Positions 1 to 9,176 of a stretch of DNA of 64,000 nt are shown one piece after another. Below the pieces are notes generated by a model. It had not been told where the DNA came from. It ran no database searches and worked only from the letters and a program-made list of their open reading frames with translations. Within the stretch, counting starts at the first letter, position 1, and every line of letters begins with the position of its first letter. Source of the DNA: Paraburkholderia bryophila (lineage in GTDB: Bacteria; Pseudomonadota; Gammaproteobacteria; Burkholderiales; Burkholderiaceae); NCBI RefSeq assembly GCF_013409255.1, contig NZ_JACCAS010000002.1, forward strand, positions 1,054,001 to 1,118,000. Direction: 5' to 3'. A program made the translations under genes and the position numbers.

Positions 1-649
1 AGACCGGATCGAACTGGGTCCGCGGAATACGGCCGTAGCCGACCGCCGTTTCGTTGGCAAACGCGTGATGCGCGAGATAGCGATGGAATTCGACGTCGAC
101 GTTCGCTTCGGTCAGCTTCTTTTCCAGCGCGTCGACCGTTTCCGCCGGGAAAAACTCGTCTTGCGTCGCCCAGTGGCCGATCACCGGCACCTTGATTTTC
201 GACGCGTCGATATATTCCAGCGGCGGAAAGCCGTACCACACCACGCCGGCCGCCACTTCGGGGATATTGGATAGCGCGAGCAGGGTCAGTGCGCCGCCCA
301 TGCAATAACCGGTCACCGCCACCTTATCCGCCTGCTGCTTCAGATATTGAACCGCGCCGCGCACGTCTTGCGTGGCGGCGTCGCCGAAATCGAGCGCGCT
401 CATCAGATGGTGGGCCTCTTCCTGCTCGACGGTCGACTTGCCGCGGTACAGATCGGGCACCAGCGCGAGATAACCGGACAGGGCGAGCCGGTCGGCGACG
501 CCGCGAATCTGGTCGTTCAACCCCCACCACTCCTGAATCACGACGACGGCGGGCGCGCCTTCCAGTTTCGCCGGTTTCGCGAGATAGCCTTGCAACGGCT
601 TGCCGTCAGGCCGGTTAAAAGTGACCATCGATCCGTGTGGCTGTTTCAT
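1..649 (-). CDS. Dienelactone hydrolase family protein (3' end outside window)
   Basis: Cytoplasmic alpha/beta hydrolase of the dienelactone hydrolase family, which hydrolyses lactones or related esters with a Cys-Asp-His triad. The visible 216 residues start at the ATG read leftward from 649 (MKQPHGSMVTF). They contain the nucleophile elbow GYCMGG, a later GHWATQDEFFP segment that would hold the Asp, and HRYLAHHAFAN with the His. The reading frame runs off the left edge, so only the last residues are missing. A Cys nucleophile separates this family from the common Ser hydrolases. No neighbour reveals the substrate, so carboxymethylenebutenolidase activity is only a family-level guess. The upstream gap of about 230 bases separates it from a divergent gene. 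Confidence 0.85.
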   Translation of the reverse strand, partial: MKQPHGSMVTFNRPDGKPLQGYLAKPAKLEGAPAVVVIQEWWGLNDQIRGVADRLALSGYLALVPDLYRGKSTVEQEEAHHLMSALDFGDAATQDVRGAVQYLKQQADKVAVTGYCMGGALTLLALSNIPEVAAGVVWYGFPPLEYIDASKIKVPVIGHWATQDEFFPAETVDALEKKLTEANVDVEFHRYLAHHAFANETAVGYGRIPRTQFDPV

Positions 650-878
650 CGGTTTCTCCTCGGGGTAGACGAAGCCGCTAGCATAGCGCCAGTGCCCCTC
701 GTTCTGCCGGCGGCCTGCCATCCCGCGAGTCGTGCGAGATGCGTGCGCGATACGTACGATCAAGGCCCCACCCACGGCCGGCCTAGGGTCTTTGCACCGG
801 GGCAACGATCGAATTTTGCGAAACCCGCCACTCGATCTCATACTGCCGGCTACCTATCGCTTCCGGTTCGGGTCAGTC

Positions 879-1856
879 ATGGTCGTACCCAAGTTCGTCG
901 ACGCCATCCACCGCTCCGGAATGGGTGCCTGCGTCAAGCTGGTGATTGCACTGTCCGTCATTGCCGCCGTCCTCCTCCGTCCGGCGTTCTGCGGCGCGCC
1001 CCTCGCCGCCTCATCTCCCACCGCTGAGCCCTTGAATGTCATGCACGTCCGGATTCTTCGCGTACCCGGCGACACCGTGCGCGAAGGCCGCTGGGCTTTT
1101 CTGATCACCGCGCTGGACCACACCGTGCCGGCCTACGGCCCCTACGTGATCGACAGCTATTCGGCGGCCATGTCGGCGCGGCGCGAGATCGACGAGGTGA
1201 TCGCAGGACGCCTGATCAACGTGCTGGCCAGCGAACCCGGCCACCATGAACTCGACGCCGCGACCATTCCGATTCCCATTCCGATCGACCGCGGTCTGCT
1301 CGGCTATCGCGTGGCGCTCATCAACGAAGGCCAGCAGGCGAAGTTCAACGCGATCCACGACCTCGCGGGCCTGCGCACGCTGACGATCGGCCAGGGCCAG
1401 GATTGGGGCGATGTGCCGGTGTACCGGCTGGCCGGCGTGCCGCTCGTCACGGCGAGCCGCTACGACCTGCTGTTTCCGATGCTGGCCGATCATCGCTTCG
1501 ATATGTTTCCGCGCGGCGTGCTGGAAATCACTAGCGAGTTGAAAGCGTTTCAAACGAGTTTTCCACAGATGCGGGTCGAGTCCCATCTGCTGATCCGCTA
1601 TCCGTACGCGCAGTTTTTCTACGTCAGCAAAGACGACCCGATCCTCGCGAAGCGAATCAACGACGGCCTCGAAGCCATGTTGAAGGACGGCAGTTTCGAC
1701 GCGCTGTTTCGCGCGTATTTCTCGCGCAGCGTCGCCGATCTGCATCTCGAACGGCGCGTGCTGATCGACCTGAAGAATCCGTTTCTGCCGGCGTGGGTGC
1801 CGTTGGATCGCAAAGCGCTCTGGCTCGATCCATTTATCGGCAATAAGCGTAACTGA
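879..1856 (+). CDS. Periplasmic substrate-binding-like protein (SBP family 3 type)
   Basis: Predicted exported protein of about 325 residues. A hydrophobic stretch (KLVIALSVIAAVLL) followed by a small-residue cleavage region looks like a Sec signal. The rest has the alternating layout of a family-3 solute-binding protein, with a late segment of the type seen in this fold (ILAKRINDGLEAMLKDGSFDALFRAYF). The frame is open from 732. I chose ATG 879 because upstream codons encode no plausible signal; ATG 921 would give a shorter signal and is equally possible. No ABC permease or ATPase gene is adjacent. A kinase phosphorelay follows 600 bases downstream on the same strand, so it may be a sensory accessory rather than a transporter part. 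The ligand is unknown. Confidence 0.7.
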   Translation: MVVPKFVDAIHRSGMGACVKLVIALSVIAAVLLRPAFCGAPLAASSPTAEPLNVMHVRILRVPGDTVREGRWAFLITALDHTVPAYGPYVIDSYSAAMSARREIDEVIAGRLINVLASEPGHHELDAATIPIPIPIDRGLLGYRVALINEGQQAKFNAIHDLAGLRTLTIGQGQDWGDVPVYRLAGVPLVTASRYDLLFPMLADHRFDMFPRGVLEITSELKAFQTSFPQMRVESHLLIRYPYAQFFYVSKDDPILAKRINDGLEAMLKDGSFDALFRAYFSRSVADLHLERRVLIDLKNPFLPAWVPLDRKALWLDPFIGNKRN

Positions 1857-1985
1857 AAGATCGGCTGACAGTGGCTCAGGATTTCCTGACCTCAGAATCA
1901 GCAATGCGGCCGCCCAGAGTCCGCGCCGCCTGACGTTCAGCAGACGGCAACGCGTTTACAGTGGAGCGTCCCCTTCCGTTTCCGG

Positions 1986-2393
1986 ATGACCGTCATGCCC
2001 GATTATTTTTTGCAGCGCAAGAAGACGGTCAATCGCATCGACGCGCTGTGCGCGGCCTTGTTCGAACTTTGGTGTGAGGAGAAGAAACGTGTACCGCTCG
2101 CGTATCTTTTGCACTGCTGGCCATTAACCGGTCACGATCCGGTGTCGGTCAAAAAGATCGCCGACGTGCTGTCGGATCTGTCGCAGTTCCAGGCCAGTCT
2201 GCTCAGCCCCGGCGCGTCGCAGATGATCCGCGAGGTGATCGGCAACGTGCGCGAGATCATCGGCGAGCCCGCCCCGCCGGGCGCTCTGGCCTCGAACGGC
2301 GCGGGCATCATGTGGACGCGGGTCCGGTTGGGCAATCCGTCCGCCGCGGTGGCGGCCTTCACGAAAGCCGATTTCCTCGACGGCCCCTTATAG
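1986..2393 (+). CDS. Hypothetical protein, 135 aa
   Basis: I do not recognise a family. The product is soluble, starts MTVMPDYFLQRKK, and is mainly helical in appearance (Leu- and Ala-rich stretches around residues 10-40 and 50-90). It has no signal peptide or membrane segment. A second ATG at 1995 is possible. It sits between the periplasmic binding protein and the hybrid histidine kinase on the same strand, 61 bases before the kinase, so co-transcription with the phosphorelay is plausible but unproven. Codon use matches its neighbours, which supports a real gene. Confidence 0.55.
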   Translation: MTVMPDYFLQRKKTVNRIDALCAALFELWCEEKKRVPLAYLLHCWPLTGHDPVSVKKIADVLSDLSQFQASLLSPGASQMIREVIGNVREIIGEPAPPGALASNGAGIMWTRVRLGNPSAAVAAFTKADFLDGPL

Positions 2394-2454
2394 ACCGCGA
2401 TTTGCCTGCAAGTGCAAAATACAAACACAAGAATCACAGCACCTGCGGGGAATT

Positions 2455-4620
2455 ATGGTGGTCAATAGCTTGCGTTCTCTCCTGACCTCGACCGGCCGAC
2501 TCCGGCATAGCGTGGTGCTGCGGCTGCTCGCCATCGTGCTGCTGTTCAGTTGCGCGGTCACCCTGTTGCTGACCGCGCTCCAGCTTTACCGCGACTATGG
2601 CCGCGGCGTCGAAGCGATCGAGACCCGTCTGGCCGATATCGATCGAAGCTATCGCGACAGTCTCGGCGAAGCGCTGTGGCAACTAAACCGCACCGAGCTT
2701 CAGTTGCAGTTGAACGGGATTTTGCGGCTCGCCGACATGCGCGCCGCCGAAGTGCGCGAGACCGGTTCGAGCGCCGCCCCGCTGGTGGTGACGGCCGGCA
2801 CGCCGGCGAGCGGCGCCGTGATAGCCCGCGAGTTTCCGATCTTCTACCGGATTCACGGCGTGCAGCAGAAAATCGGCAGCCTGTACGTGCAGGCGACGCT
2901 CGACAATCTGTATCACGCGCTCACGCAAACCGCGCTGGTCATTCTGGTCAGTCAGGCGGCCTACACGTTTGTCGTCGCGCTATTCACCATCTATATCATC
3001 TCGCGCCTCGTCACCCGGCATCTCGCCACGATCGCGCGGCAGGTCAGTCAGTACGATTTCCGCTCGGCGCACCAACCGTTCGCATTGCCGCGCCCGCAGC
3101 CGCGCTGGCCCGACGAACTCGACCGCGTGGTTGCCGCGTTCAACAGCATGGGGCCGCGGCTGCATGAGGCGTATCTGGTGGAGCGCGACGCCGCCGCGCA
3201 GCGCGAGGCGCGGCATCTGGCCGAAGCGGCCAATCGGGCCAAGAGCGCCTTCCTCGCGAACATGAGCCACGAACTGCGCACGCCGTTGAACGGCATTCTC
3301 GGCTACACGCAGATTTTGCTGCGCGACGGCAGCCAGAGCGAACGCCAACGCGGCGCGGTCGAAGCCATTCACCGCAGCGGCGAACATTTGCTGGCGCTGA
3401 TCGACGACACGCTCGACTTCGCGCGTATCGAGGCCGGCAAGCTGCGCATTGAAATGACCGACGTGCCGCTGCCGAGAGTGCTCGACACGATCCGCGAAAT
3501 CATCGGCGTAAAGGCGGAGCAGAAGCGCCTGCAGTTCACCTGCGAGATCGCGCCCGGTCCGGCCTGCGCGGTTCGCGCCGACGAGCAGCGCTTGCGGCAG
3601 GTTCTGCTGAACCTGCTCGCGAATGCGCTCCGCTTCACGGACACGGGACAGATCAGCCTGAACGTGGAGCGGGCGGCCTCCGGCGCGGTGCGCTTCTGCG
3701 TGCTCGATACCGGCATCGGCATTTCGACGGCCAAGCTGAGCAGCATCTTCGAGCCGTTCGAGCAGGCCGGCAGCGCCGCCCGGCGCGCCGGCGGCGTCGG
3801 CCTTGGCCTCGCGATCAGCCAGCAACTAGTGCGGGCGATGGGCGGCGAAATCCGCGCCGAAAGCGAGCCCGGTCATGGCAGCGCGTTCTGGTTCGATCTG
3901 GCGGCCGCCACGGTCGACTCCGCCGCGCCGCGCAGTGCCGAGCCCGGCACACCGTCGCGGCGTGTGATCGGCTACGCGGGCGCGCGCCGCTCGGTGGTGG
4001 TGATCGACGACGAGCCCATCAACCGTGCGATGGTGAGCGAGTTTCTGCGGCAGTTGGGGTTCGACGTGCGCGAAGCCGCCGGCGGCCGCGAAGGCATTGC
4101 GATGGCGCGCGAGGAGACGCCGTCGCTCGTCATGACGGACATTCTGATGCCCGACATGGACGGCCTCGAAACGACGCGCCGCTTGCGGCGTCTGCCCGGC
4201 TGCCATGACATTCCGATCATCGCGATGTCGGCGAATCCGTCGTGGAGCGGCGAAAAACGCAGTCTCCATGCGGGCGCGAATGCGTTTCTGCCGAAGCCGG
4301 TCGAATTCGACCGGCTGCAAGCGCATCTTGCCGATCTGCTCACGCTGGAATGGCGCTGCGCGCCGCCCACGGGCTCCGCGCCGGTCGAGCCGCCGCCTGA
4401 ACCGTCGCCCGCGTTGTCGACGGCCGAGATGGAGAATCTCCATCGGTTGGCCCGTCTCGGCGACATGCGCGCGATCGCCGCGTGGGCCGACCGGATCACA
4501 GCGCTCGACGCCCGCAACCTGCCGTTCGCGGTGCAACTGCGCGGGCTGGTCAAAGACTATCAGTCGAAAGCGATTCTGCTGCTCGTCGAAACGCATCTCG
4601 ACCGGAGGCGCACGTCATGA
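2455..4620 (+). CDS. Hybrid sensor histidine kinase/response regulator
   Basis: Inner-membrane hybrid kinase of 721 residues. Order: membrane segment about residues 20-45 (LAIVLLFSCAVTLLLTAL), a periplasmic region of about 110 residues, a second membrane segment about 158-185, a HAMP-like linker, HisKA with the phospho-acceptor His near 272 (FLANMSHELRTPLNG), HATPase with the N box near 376-398 (RLRQVLLNLLANALRFTD) and G boxes (DTGIGI, GVGLGLAI), then a receiver domain with the acceptor Asp near 562 (MTDILMPDMDG). The last 90 residues carry no canonical Hpt His motif that I can see. The next gene overlaps by ATGA, so the two are translationally coupled. The signal is unknown; the upstream periplasmic binding protein is a candidate partner. 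Confidence 0.93.
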   Translation: MVVNSLRSLLTSTGRLRHSVVLRLLAIVLLFSCAVTLLLTALQLYRDYGRGVEAIETRLADIDRSYRDSLGEALWQLNRTELQLQLNGILRLADMRAAEVRETGSSAAPLVVTAGTPASGAVIAREFPIFYRIHGVQQKIGSLYVQATLDNLYHALTQTALVILVSQAAYTFVVALFTIYIISRLVTRHLATIARQVSQYDFRSAHQPFALPRPQPRWPDELDRVVAAFNSMGPRLHEAYLVERDAAAQREARHLAEAANRAKSAFLANMSHELRTPLNGILGYTQILLRDGSQSERQRGAVEAIHRSGEHLLALIDDTLDFARIEAGKLRIEMTDVPLPRVLDTIREIIGVKAEQKRLQFTCEIAPGPACAVRADEQRLRQVLLNLLANALRFTDTGQISLNVERAASGAVRFCVLDTGIGISTAKLSSIFEPFEQAGSAARRAGGVGLGLAISQQLVRAMGGEIRAESEPGHGSAFWFDLAAATVDSAAPRSAEPGTPSRRVIGYAGARRSVVVIDDEPINRAMVSEFLRQLGFDVREAAGGREGIAMAREETPSLVMTDILMPDMDGLETTRRLRRLPGCHDIPIIAMSANPSWSGEKRSLHAGANAFLPKPVEFDRLQAHLADLLTLEWRCAPPTGSAPVEPPPEPSPALSTAEMENLHRLARLGDMRAIAAWADRITALDARNLPFAVQLRGLVKDYQSKAILLLVETHLDRRRTS

Positions 4621-6623
4621 ACGCCAACCTGACGCAGCCGGCCACCATCCTGGTCGTGGACGACGCACCGATCAACATCGGCGTGGTGGTCGACAGTCTC
4701 GAAGACGAAGGCTTTCACGTACTCATTGCGCTCGACGGCGAGGAAGCGCTCGAACGCGCGCATTTTTCGCAGCCCGATCTGATTCTGCTCGACGTGAAGA
4801 TGCCGGGCATCGACGGATTCGAAACCTGCCGCCGGCTCAAGCGCGAAGAAGCAACCCGCGAGATTCCGGTGATCTTCATGACCTCGCTGGGCGAACCCGA
4901 CGATCTCGTCGAAGGCTTCTCGGCCGGTGGCATCGACTATGTGACCAAGCCGTTCCAGATTGCCGAAATGCTGGCGCGAATTCGCACCCACCTCGCGCTG
5001 CGCGCGCTGCATAAGCAACTGCGAACGCAGAACGTGCGGCTCTCGAACGAGGTCGCCGCGCACCGCGAGGAACAGGCCGCCTTATCGCGGGTGCGCGACG
5101 AACTCGAAATCCGGGTGGCGGACCGGACCAGCCAGCTTGCCCGCGCGAATGCGAACCTGCTGATCGAAATCGACGAACGCAAACGGACCGAGACCAAGCT
5201 GGTATCGAGCGAAACGCGCTTTCGCACGATCGTCGAGACCAGCCCGGTGCCGCTGTGCATCACGTCCATGCACGACGGCCGCGTGCTGTACATGAACGCG
5301 CCGTTTCGCTGGCTGTTCGCCCTCGACAAGGAATGGCGCGGCGTCACCTGCATCGCCGACTTTTACGTCGACCCGACCGAACGCGACCGCACGATCGCCT
5401 TGATGCGCGCCGAAGGCGGCTTTACCAACGCCGAAATCCAGTTCAAGGATTCGGCGGGCGCGAGCTTCTGGGCCGTCGCCACCGCCCGTATTGCCACCTT
5501 CGACGACGCGCCCGCGATCTACGTCGGCTTCAACGACGTCACCGCGCGCAAGCAGGCGGAAGAAATGCTGCGCGCGAGCGAAGCGAGCCTCGCGAACGCG
5601 CAACGGCTCGCCAAACTCGGCGACTGGGAATGGAACGTCAGCGACGGCGTGACGCACTGGTCGTATGAGATGTACCGGATTCTCGGTCTCGAACCGAACG
5701 GCGTGCGCCCGAACCTGCGCACGCTGCGCGCCGCCCTGCATCCGGACGATCGCGCCGCGGTGCGGCACGCGGTGCATGCGGTGATCGCCGGCCGGCGGCC
5801 GCAGTTTCTCGATTGCCGTCTGAGCGGGAACGGCGGCGAGCCGCGGATCGTGCAACTACACGTGGAATGTTCGAGCGGCGGACTCGGGCAGCCGCTCACG
5901 CTGGTCGGCACGATACAGGACATCACCGAACGCAAGCGTGTCGAACAGGAACTGCTCGAATCGCGCGAACGGTTGCGGGAATTGTCGGCGTATATGGAAG
6001 CGGTGCGCGAAGAAGAACGCAAACGCATCGCGATGGAAATTCACGACGAACTCGGCCAGTTGCTGACCGCGCTGAAAATGGACGTGTCGTTGTTGCGCAT
6101 GCGCCTGGTCAGCGATTCGGAAGCGGCGCGCAAGACCGACGACATGCGCGAGCTCGTCGAAAAGACCATCTGGATGGTACGAAATGTCGCCAGTCATCTC
6201 CGACCGGCCGCGCTAAACTTTGGCGTCGTGTCGGCACTCGAATGGCTGGTCGACGACTTCGTGCGGCGCAATCAACTGCCGTGCAAGCTGGCGATTCACG
6301 GCGGCGAACCGGTGCTGCCGGACGCGCATGCCACGGCCGTGTTCCGTATCGTGCAAGCGTCGCTGACCAATATCGCGCGGCACGCGCTGGCCACGCGCGT
6401 GGACGTGACGCTCACCAGCGGCGACGACGCATTAGCCCTTCATATCAGCGACGACGGCTGCGGTTTCGACCCGGCCGCCGCGCGCCGCCGCTACTCGTAC
6501 GGACTGCTGGGCATGAGCGAGCGTGCGCGGCTGATCGGCGCCACGTTACAGATCGAGAGCGCGCCGGGCGCGGGCACGACCGTCTCGATTCACATCCCGC
6601 TCACGAATCGGAACCCCCCATGA
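4617..6623 (+). CDS. REC-PAS-PAS histidine kinase (NarL/HisKA_3 type)
   Basis: Soluble 668-residue kinase. Order: receiver domain with Asp near 59 (LILLDVKMPGIDG), a coiled-coil-like linker about 130-200, a first PAS (about 205-320), a second PAS with PAC (about 330-455, GDWEWNVSDGVTHWS), HisKA_3 with the acceptor His near 476 (RKRIAMEIHDELGQLL), and a C-terminal HATPase (DDGCGF, YGLLGMSERA). The N-terminal receiver suggests that it takes phosphate from the preceding hybrid kinase and passes it to the following NarL-type regulator. Its ATG lies inside the stop of the previous gene (ATGA), and its own stop overlaps the regulator start in the same way. An upstream in-frame extension is open but has no reason to be used. 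Confidence 0.93.
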   Translation: MNANLTQPATILVVDDAPINIGVVVDSLEDEGFHVLIALDGEEALERAHFSQPDLILLDVKMPGIDGFETCRRLKREEATREIPVIFMTSLGEPDDLVEGFSAGGIDYVTKPFQIAEMLARIRTHLALRALHKQLRTQNVRLSNEVAAHREEQAALSRVRDELEIRVADRTSQLARANANLLIEIDERKRTETKLVSSETRFRTIVETSPVPLCITSMHDGRVLYMNAPFRWLFALDKEWRGVTCIADFYVDPTERDRTIALMRAEGGFTNAEIQFKDSAGASFWAVATARIATFDDAPAIYVGFNDVTARKQAEEMLRASEASLANAQRLAKLGDWEWNVSDGVTHWSYEMYRILGLEPNGVRPNLRTLRAALHPDDRAAVRHAVHAVIAGRRPQFLDCRLSGNGGEPRIVQLHVECSSGGLGQPLTLVGTIQDITERKRVEQELLESRERLRELSAYMEAVREEERKRIAMEIHDELGQLLTALKMDVSLLRMRLVSDSEAARKTDDMRELVEKTIWMVRNVASHLRPAALNFGVVSALEWLVDDFVRRNQLPCKLAIHGGEPVLPDAHATAVFRIVQASLTNIARHALATRVDVTLTSGDDALALHISDDGCGFDPAAARRRYSYGLLGMSERARLIGATLQIESAPGAGTTVSIHIPLTNRNPP

Positions 6624-7252
6624 TCAGAATTCTCATTGCAGACGACCACGCGATCGTGCGAGGCGGTTTGAAGCAGATCATCGCGACCACCGCCGACATG
6701 ATCGTCGCGGACGAAGCGGCCGAAGGCGCGGAAGTGCTCGACAAACTGCGCGCCGGCTGTCCCGATCTGCTGCTGCTCGACATGACGATGCCGGGCATCA
6801 GCGGCATCGATCTGATCCGGCGCGTGCGGGCCGAGTACGCCAGCCTGCCGGTGCTCGTGCTGAGCATTCACAACGAGGCGCAGGTCGTATCGCGCGCATT
6901 GCGCGCGGGCGCCACCGGCTACCTCACGAAAGACAGCGACCCGGAGGTGCTGTTGACCGCGATTCGCAAGCTCGCCGAAGGTGGCCGCTTTATCGATCCG
7001 AAACTGGTGGACTCGATGATCTTCGGCACGCACACAGGCGAAACACCGCCGCACGCCATTCTGTCCGACCGCGAATTCCAGGTGCTGCAAGCGCTGGCCG
7101 CAGGAAAGAGCATTAACGACATTGCCGAAACGTTCGCACTCAGCGCCAAAACCATCAGCACTCACAAAATGCGCCTGATGCAAAAGCTCGGCCTCAACAA
7201 TAATTCGGAACTGATTCGCTACGCGATCCGACATCACCTGAGTACGGAGTGA
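6620..7252 (+). CDS. NarL/FixJ-family response regulator
   Basis: DNA-binding response regulator of 210 residues: receiver domain with acidic pocket (IADDHAIVRG), acceptor Asp near 54 (LLLLDMTMPGISG) and a conserved Lys (YLTKDSDP), then a LuxR-type helix-turn-helix at about 145-205 (LSDREFQVLQALAAG, SAKTISTHKMRLMQKL). It is the output of the three-gene relay and overlaps the HisKA_3 kinase by four bases. The layout resembles UvrY/GacA-type regulators. A probable small RNA gene begins about 120 bases after its stop, and such RNAs are common outputs of this regulator class, but no link is shown. Confidence 0.93.
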   Translation: MIRILIADDHAIVRGGLKQIIATTADMIVADEAAEGAEVLDKLRAGCPDLLLLDMTMPGISGIDLIRRVRAEYASLPVLVLSIHNEAQVVSRALRAGATGYLTKDSDPEVLLTAIRKLAEGGRFIDPKLVDSMIFGTHTGETPPHAILSDREFQVLQALAAGKSINDIAETFALSAKTISTHKMRLMQKLGLNNNSELIRYAIRHHLSTE

Positions 7253-7343
7253 ATGGGCTCAGGAAATCCTTACGTTTTTATCAGAATTTCCCGACACCCA
7301 ATTGCGGGTGCGCTGACCGACAAAATTTATGAGCGGCTTTATG

Positions 7344-7371
7344 CTTGAATGACTAAGTTTTGGTTTACTAT
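7344..7371 (+). promoter_or_regulatory. Weak sigma70-like promoter for the downstream RNA
   Basis: CTTGAA at 7344-7349 and TACTAT at 7366-7371, 16 bases apart, in a locally AT-richer stretch. It would start transcription near 7378, just ahead of the small-RNA candidate. Both boxes deviate from consensus. Confidence 0.35.
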
Positions 7372-7373
7372 CT

Positions 7374-7572
7374 CGCCTACCAAAGGCGGTCCAGTCAGAC
7401 AGCCTGCTTGCTACGAATCTTCGGAAACCCCCGCCAGCATTCGAGATAAAGCAACAAATACTGTATTGCGCTGCGTCAATCGTAAGATTGACCGACAAAC
7501 GTCTCTCAGGTTCTGGCATGCAATCCTCGGACGCCAGAGTCTTTAGGCCGACACGCTGTGTCGGCCTTTTTT
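7374..7572 (+). ncRNA. Candidate small RNA ending in an intrinsic terminator
   Basis: No convincing protein gene lies here, yet the stretch holds four local hairpins in a row and ends in a strong terminator. Hairpins: CGCC/GGCG at 7374-7388; a 7-bp stem with GTAA tetraloop at 7475-7492 (GTCAATC/GATTGAC); a 7-bp stem at 7511-7539 (TTCTGGC/GCCAGAG); the 10-bp terminator stem at 7545-7567. The preceding gene stops at 7252, too far upstream for the hairpin to be merely its terminator. GGA triplets occur near 7428 and in the third hairpin loop, which could suit CsrA/RsmA binding but are too few to argue it. The 5' end is uncertain. Confidence 0.5.
7545..7572 (+). terminator. Rho-independent terminator
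   Basis: Perfect 10-bp stem (AGGCCGACAC paired with GTGTCGGCCT), 3-base loop GCT at 7555-7557, followed by a run of six T. The T run is only on the + strand side, so it ends rightward transcription. Confidence 0.9.
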
Positions 7573-7908
7573 ATTCCCGCCGCACTTTCTTTGCCAATGC
7601 CAATAGCCATCGAGCTTCCCGCGCATTTAAGAGATGATTGCGCGACAGGCAAACCAAATCACCGGCATAGCGTCGCTGAAATTAACAATTTGGTGAAAAT
7701 AAACCGCTATTCGCGCAAAGGGCGGGCATTGCCACGGCCGATAGGCCGGTAAACCGCGCTGCCGCAATGGAAAAAAAGGGAATGGATTTTTCGTTACCGC
7801 CATTCCGCGTCTTTGTCACGAATAACGAATGGATGTCAATTAAGGCAAAACACCAAGGTTGGCGCTTACTCACCGGGAACAGCAGAGCCGCGCACGCGCG
7901 GCCCGACC
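7573..7908. other. Intergenic region, no gene seen
   Basis: 336 bases between the terminator and the stop of the DoxX gene. Short open frames here have no ribosome site, no recognisable product and poor codon bias. A GGCCGATAGGCC inverted repeat lies near 7738 without a T run. Nothing else is seen. Confidence 0.5.
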
Positions 7909-8382
7909 TTAACGGATGCCGAACTTATGGTCCAGCGAGAACACGCCCGCACCACGCCCGATGATCACCAGCAGCAAGCCGGCCCACGACAGATGCGTCG
8001 GCCATGCGTCCGGATAGACGAATACCTCGATCACGGTCGTCATGCCGAGCAACGCGAACGCGGAGAAGCGCGAGAACAGACCCAGCACCAGCAGCAACGG
8101 GAAAAGATGCTCCGAATAGGCGGCAATGTGCGCGGCGATTTCCGGCGGGACGAGCGGCAGCTTGTATTCGGTGCGAAACAGTTCGTACGTGCTCGGCGTC
8201 AACGTGAGAATGCCGCTCACCTTCGTGCGTCCCGACATGAAGAAGATCGCGGCAATCGCGAAGCGCGCGACCAGCGACAACAGCGAATCGTTGATCAAAA
8301 CTTGCAGCTTCGCGGCAAGTGCGTTCCAACGTCCGCGCAACGTGTTGTGCGCGCTGGGCGCCGTGTTCTGGATCGCTTCCAT
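7909..8382 (-). CDS. DoxX family membrane protein of bufferin/gig operon
   Basis: Small integral membrane protein of 157 residues with about four membrane segments ([52 protein letters not shown]). I chose the ATG at 8382 (MEAIQNTAP) since the longer open frame is Arg-rich and overlaps the upstream gene. It lies 17 bases after the DUF2063 gene and completes the four-gene order DUF2282-DUF692-DUF2063-DoxX, known as gigPABT in Cupriavidus gold-response work and as a bufferin locus elsewhere. A DoxX member is a usual companion; its role (redox or peptide handling in the membrane) is not established by the sequence. Confidence 0.85.
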   Translation of the reverse strand: MEAIQNTAPSAHNTLRGRWNALAAKLQVLINDSLLSLVARFAIAAIFFMSGRTKVSGILTLTPSTYELFRTEYKLPLVPPEIAAHIAAYSEHLFPLLLVLGLFSRFSAFALLGMTTVIEVFVYPDAWPTHLSWAGLLLVIIGRGAGVFSLDHKFGIR

Positions 8383-8399
8383 GTGAATCTCCGTGTCGG

Positions 8400-9176
8400 T
8401 CAAAGTGTTCCGTGAGGTGCAACGTCGATCGCAGCGAATGCGCCCGCCGCGATCAGGTCGCCGAGAAGTTGCGTGAAATCGAGTGAGGGTTGCGCGTCGA
8501 GCGCGTTTTGCGCGGCGGCGTCGAGTGTCTGCGATGCGGCGCACGCGTCGAGAAATGCGCAGCCGCCCGTGCCGAGCGGTCGCCACTGCACCGCGCCTTC
8601 CGGCCGTGTCAGCAATGCGCCTTCGCCCGACCAGTCGAGTTCTGGCGGCAGTTCGACCGCTTCACGATTGCAATGCCAGATCGTGTAAGCCGGCTGGTTG
8701 GCGAACCATTGCCAGCGCACGGCGGCGCGCAACGGCAGCGTCAGTCGTCCAAGCGCTTCCGGCGCAAGGCAGGCCAGTGAGACAACGTCGATGCCGGGTT
8801 CATCCGCGGCCGCATGCGTTTCGGTCCACAGGCGATCGAGCCGCGCGACGTTCGCCAGATAAGGCAGCTCGCGAGCGGGCTCGAAGCTGTCCAGAAACGC
8901 GGGGAAATCGTGGCCGTAGTACAGCAGCCGCGCGTCCGAAGGCGCTTGCCGGCGCACATAAATCGCGGCGGCCGCGCGAAACCAGTCGCTGCCGACCAGT
9001 CGCTCCACGCTCGGAAAGTTCGCTTGCAATGCGTCGATGCAAGCTTTCACGACGTTGTTGCGATACACCGCGAAGCCCGGTTGCGCGAGCAGCGAATCGA
9101 GCAAGGGCGACGCCGCGTCGGCGTCGTAGAGCGCGCCCGCGAATGCATCCTGGAAGTGGCTGAGCGAGCGGTTCAT
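8400..9176 (-). CDS. bufC: DUF2063 protein, MNIO partner (BufC/GigB-like)
   Basis: 258 residues, PF09836-type (DUF2063). The N-terminal part ([43 protein letters not shown]) is the conserved helical core. In bufferin and related systems this protein presents the precursor peptide to the DUF692 iron enzyme so that Cys residues can be modified. Its start overlaps the stop of the DUF692 gene by ATGA, so the enzyme and partner are made together. The C-terminal half ([16 protein letters not shown]) is less conserved. The product is cytoplasmic with no signal. The assignment rests on family plus gene order. Confidence 0.88.
   Translation of the reverse strand: MNRSLSHFQDAFAGALYDADAASPLLDSLLAQPGFAVYRNNVVKACIDALQANFPSVERLVGSDWFRAAAAIYVRRQAPSDARLLYYGHDFPAFLDSFEPARELPYLANVARLDRLWTETHAAADEPGIDVVSLACLAPEALGRLTLPLRAAVRWQWFANQPAYTIWHCNREAVELPPELDWSGEGALLTRPEGAVQWRPLGTGGCAFLDACAASQTLDAAAQNALDAQPSLDFTQLLGDLIAAGAFAAIDVAPHGTL

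Noticed and set aside
7349..7546. Short + frame of 65 codons in the gap after the response regulator
   Set aside because: No ribosome site and low coding bias; the stretch is better explained as a structured RNA.
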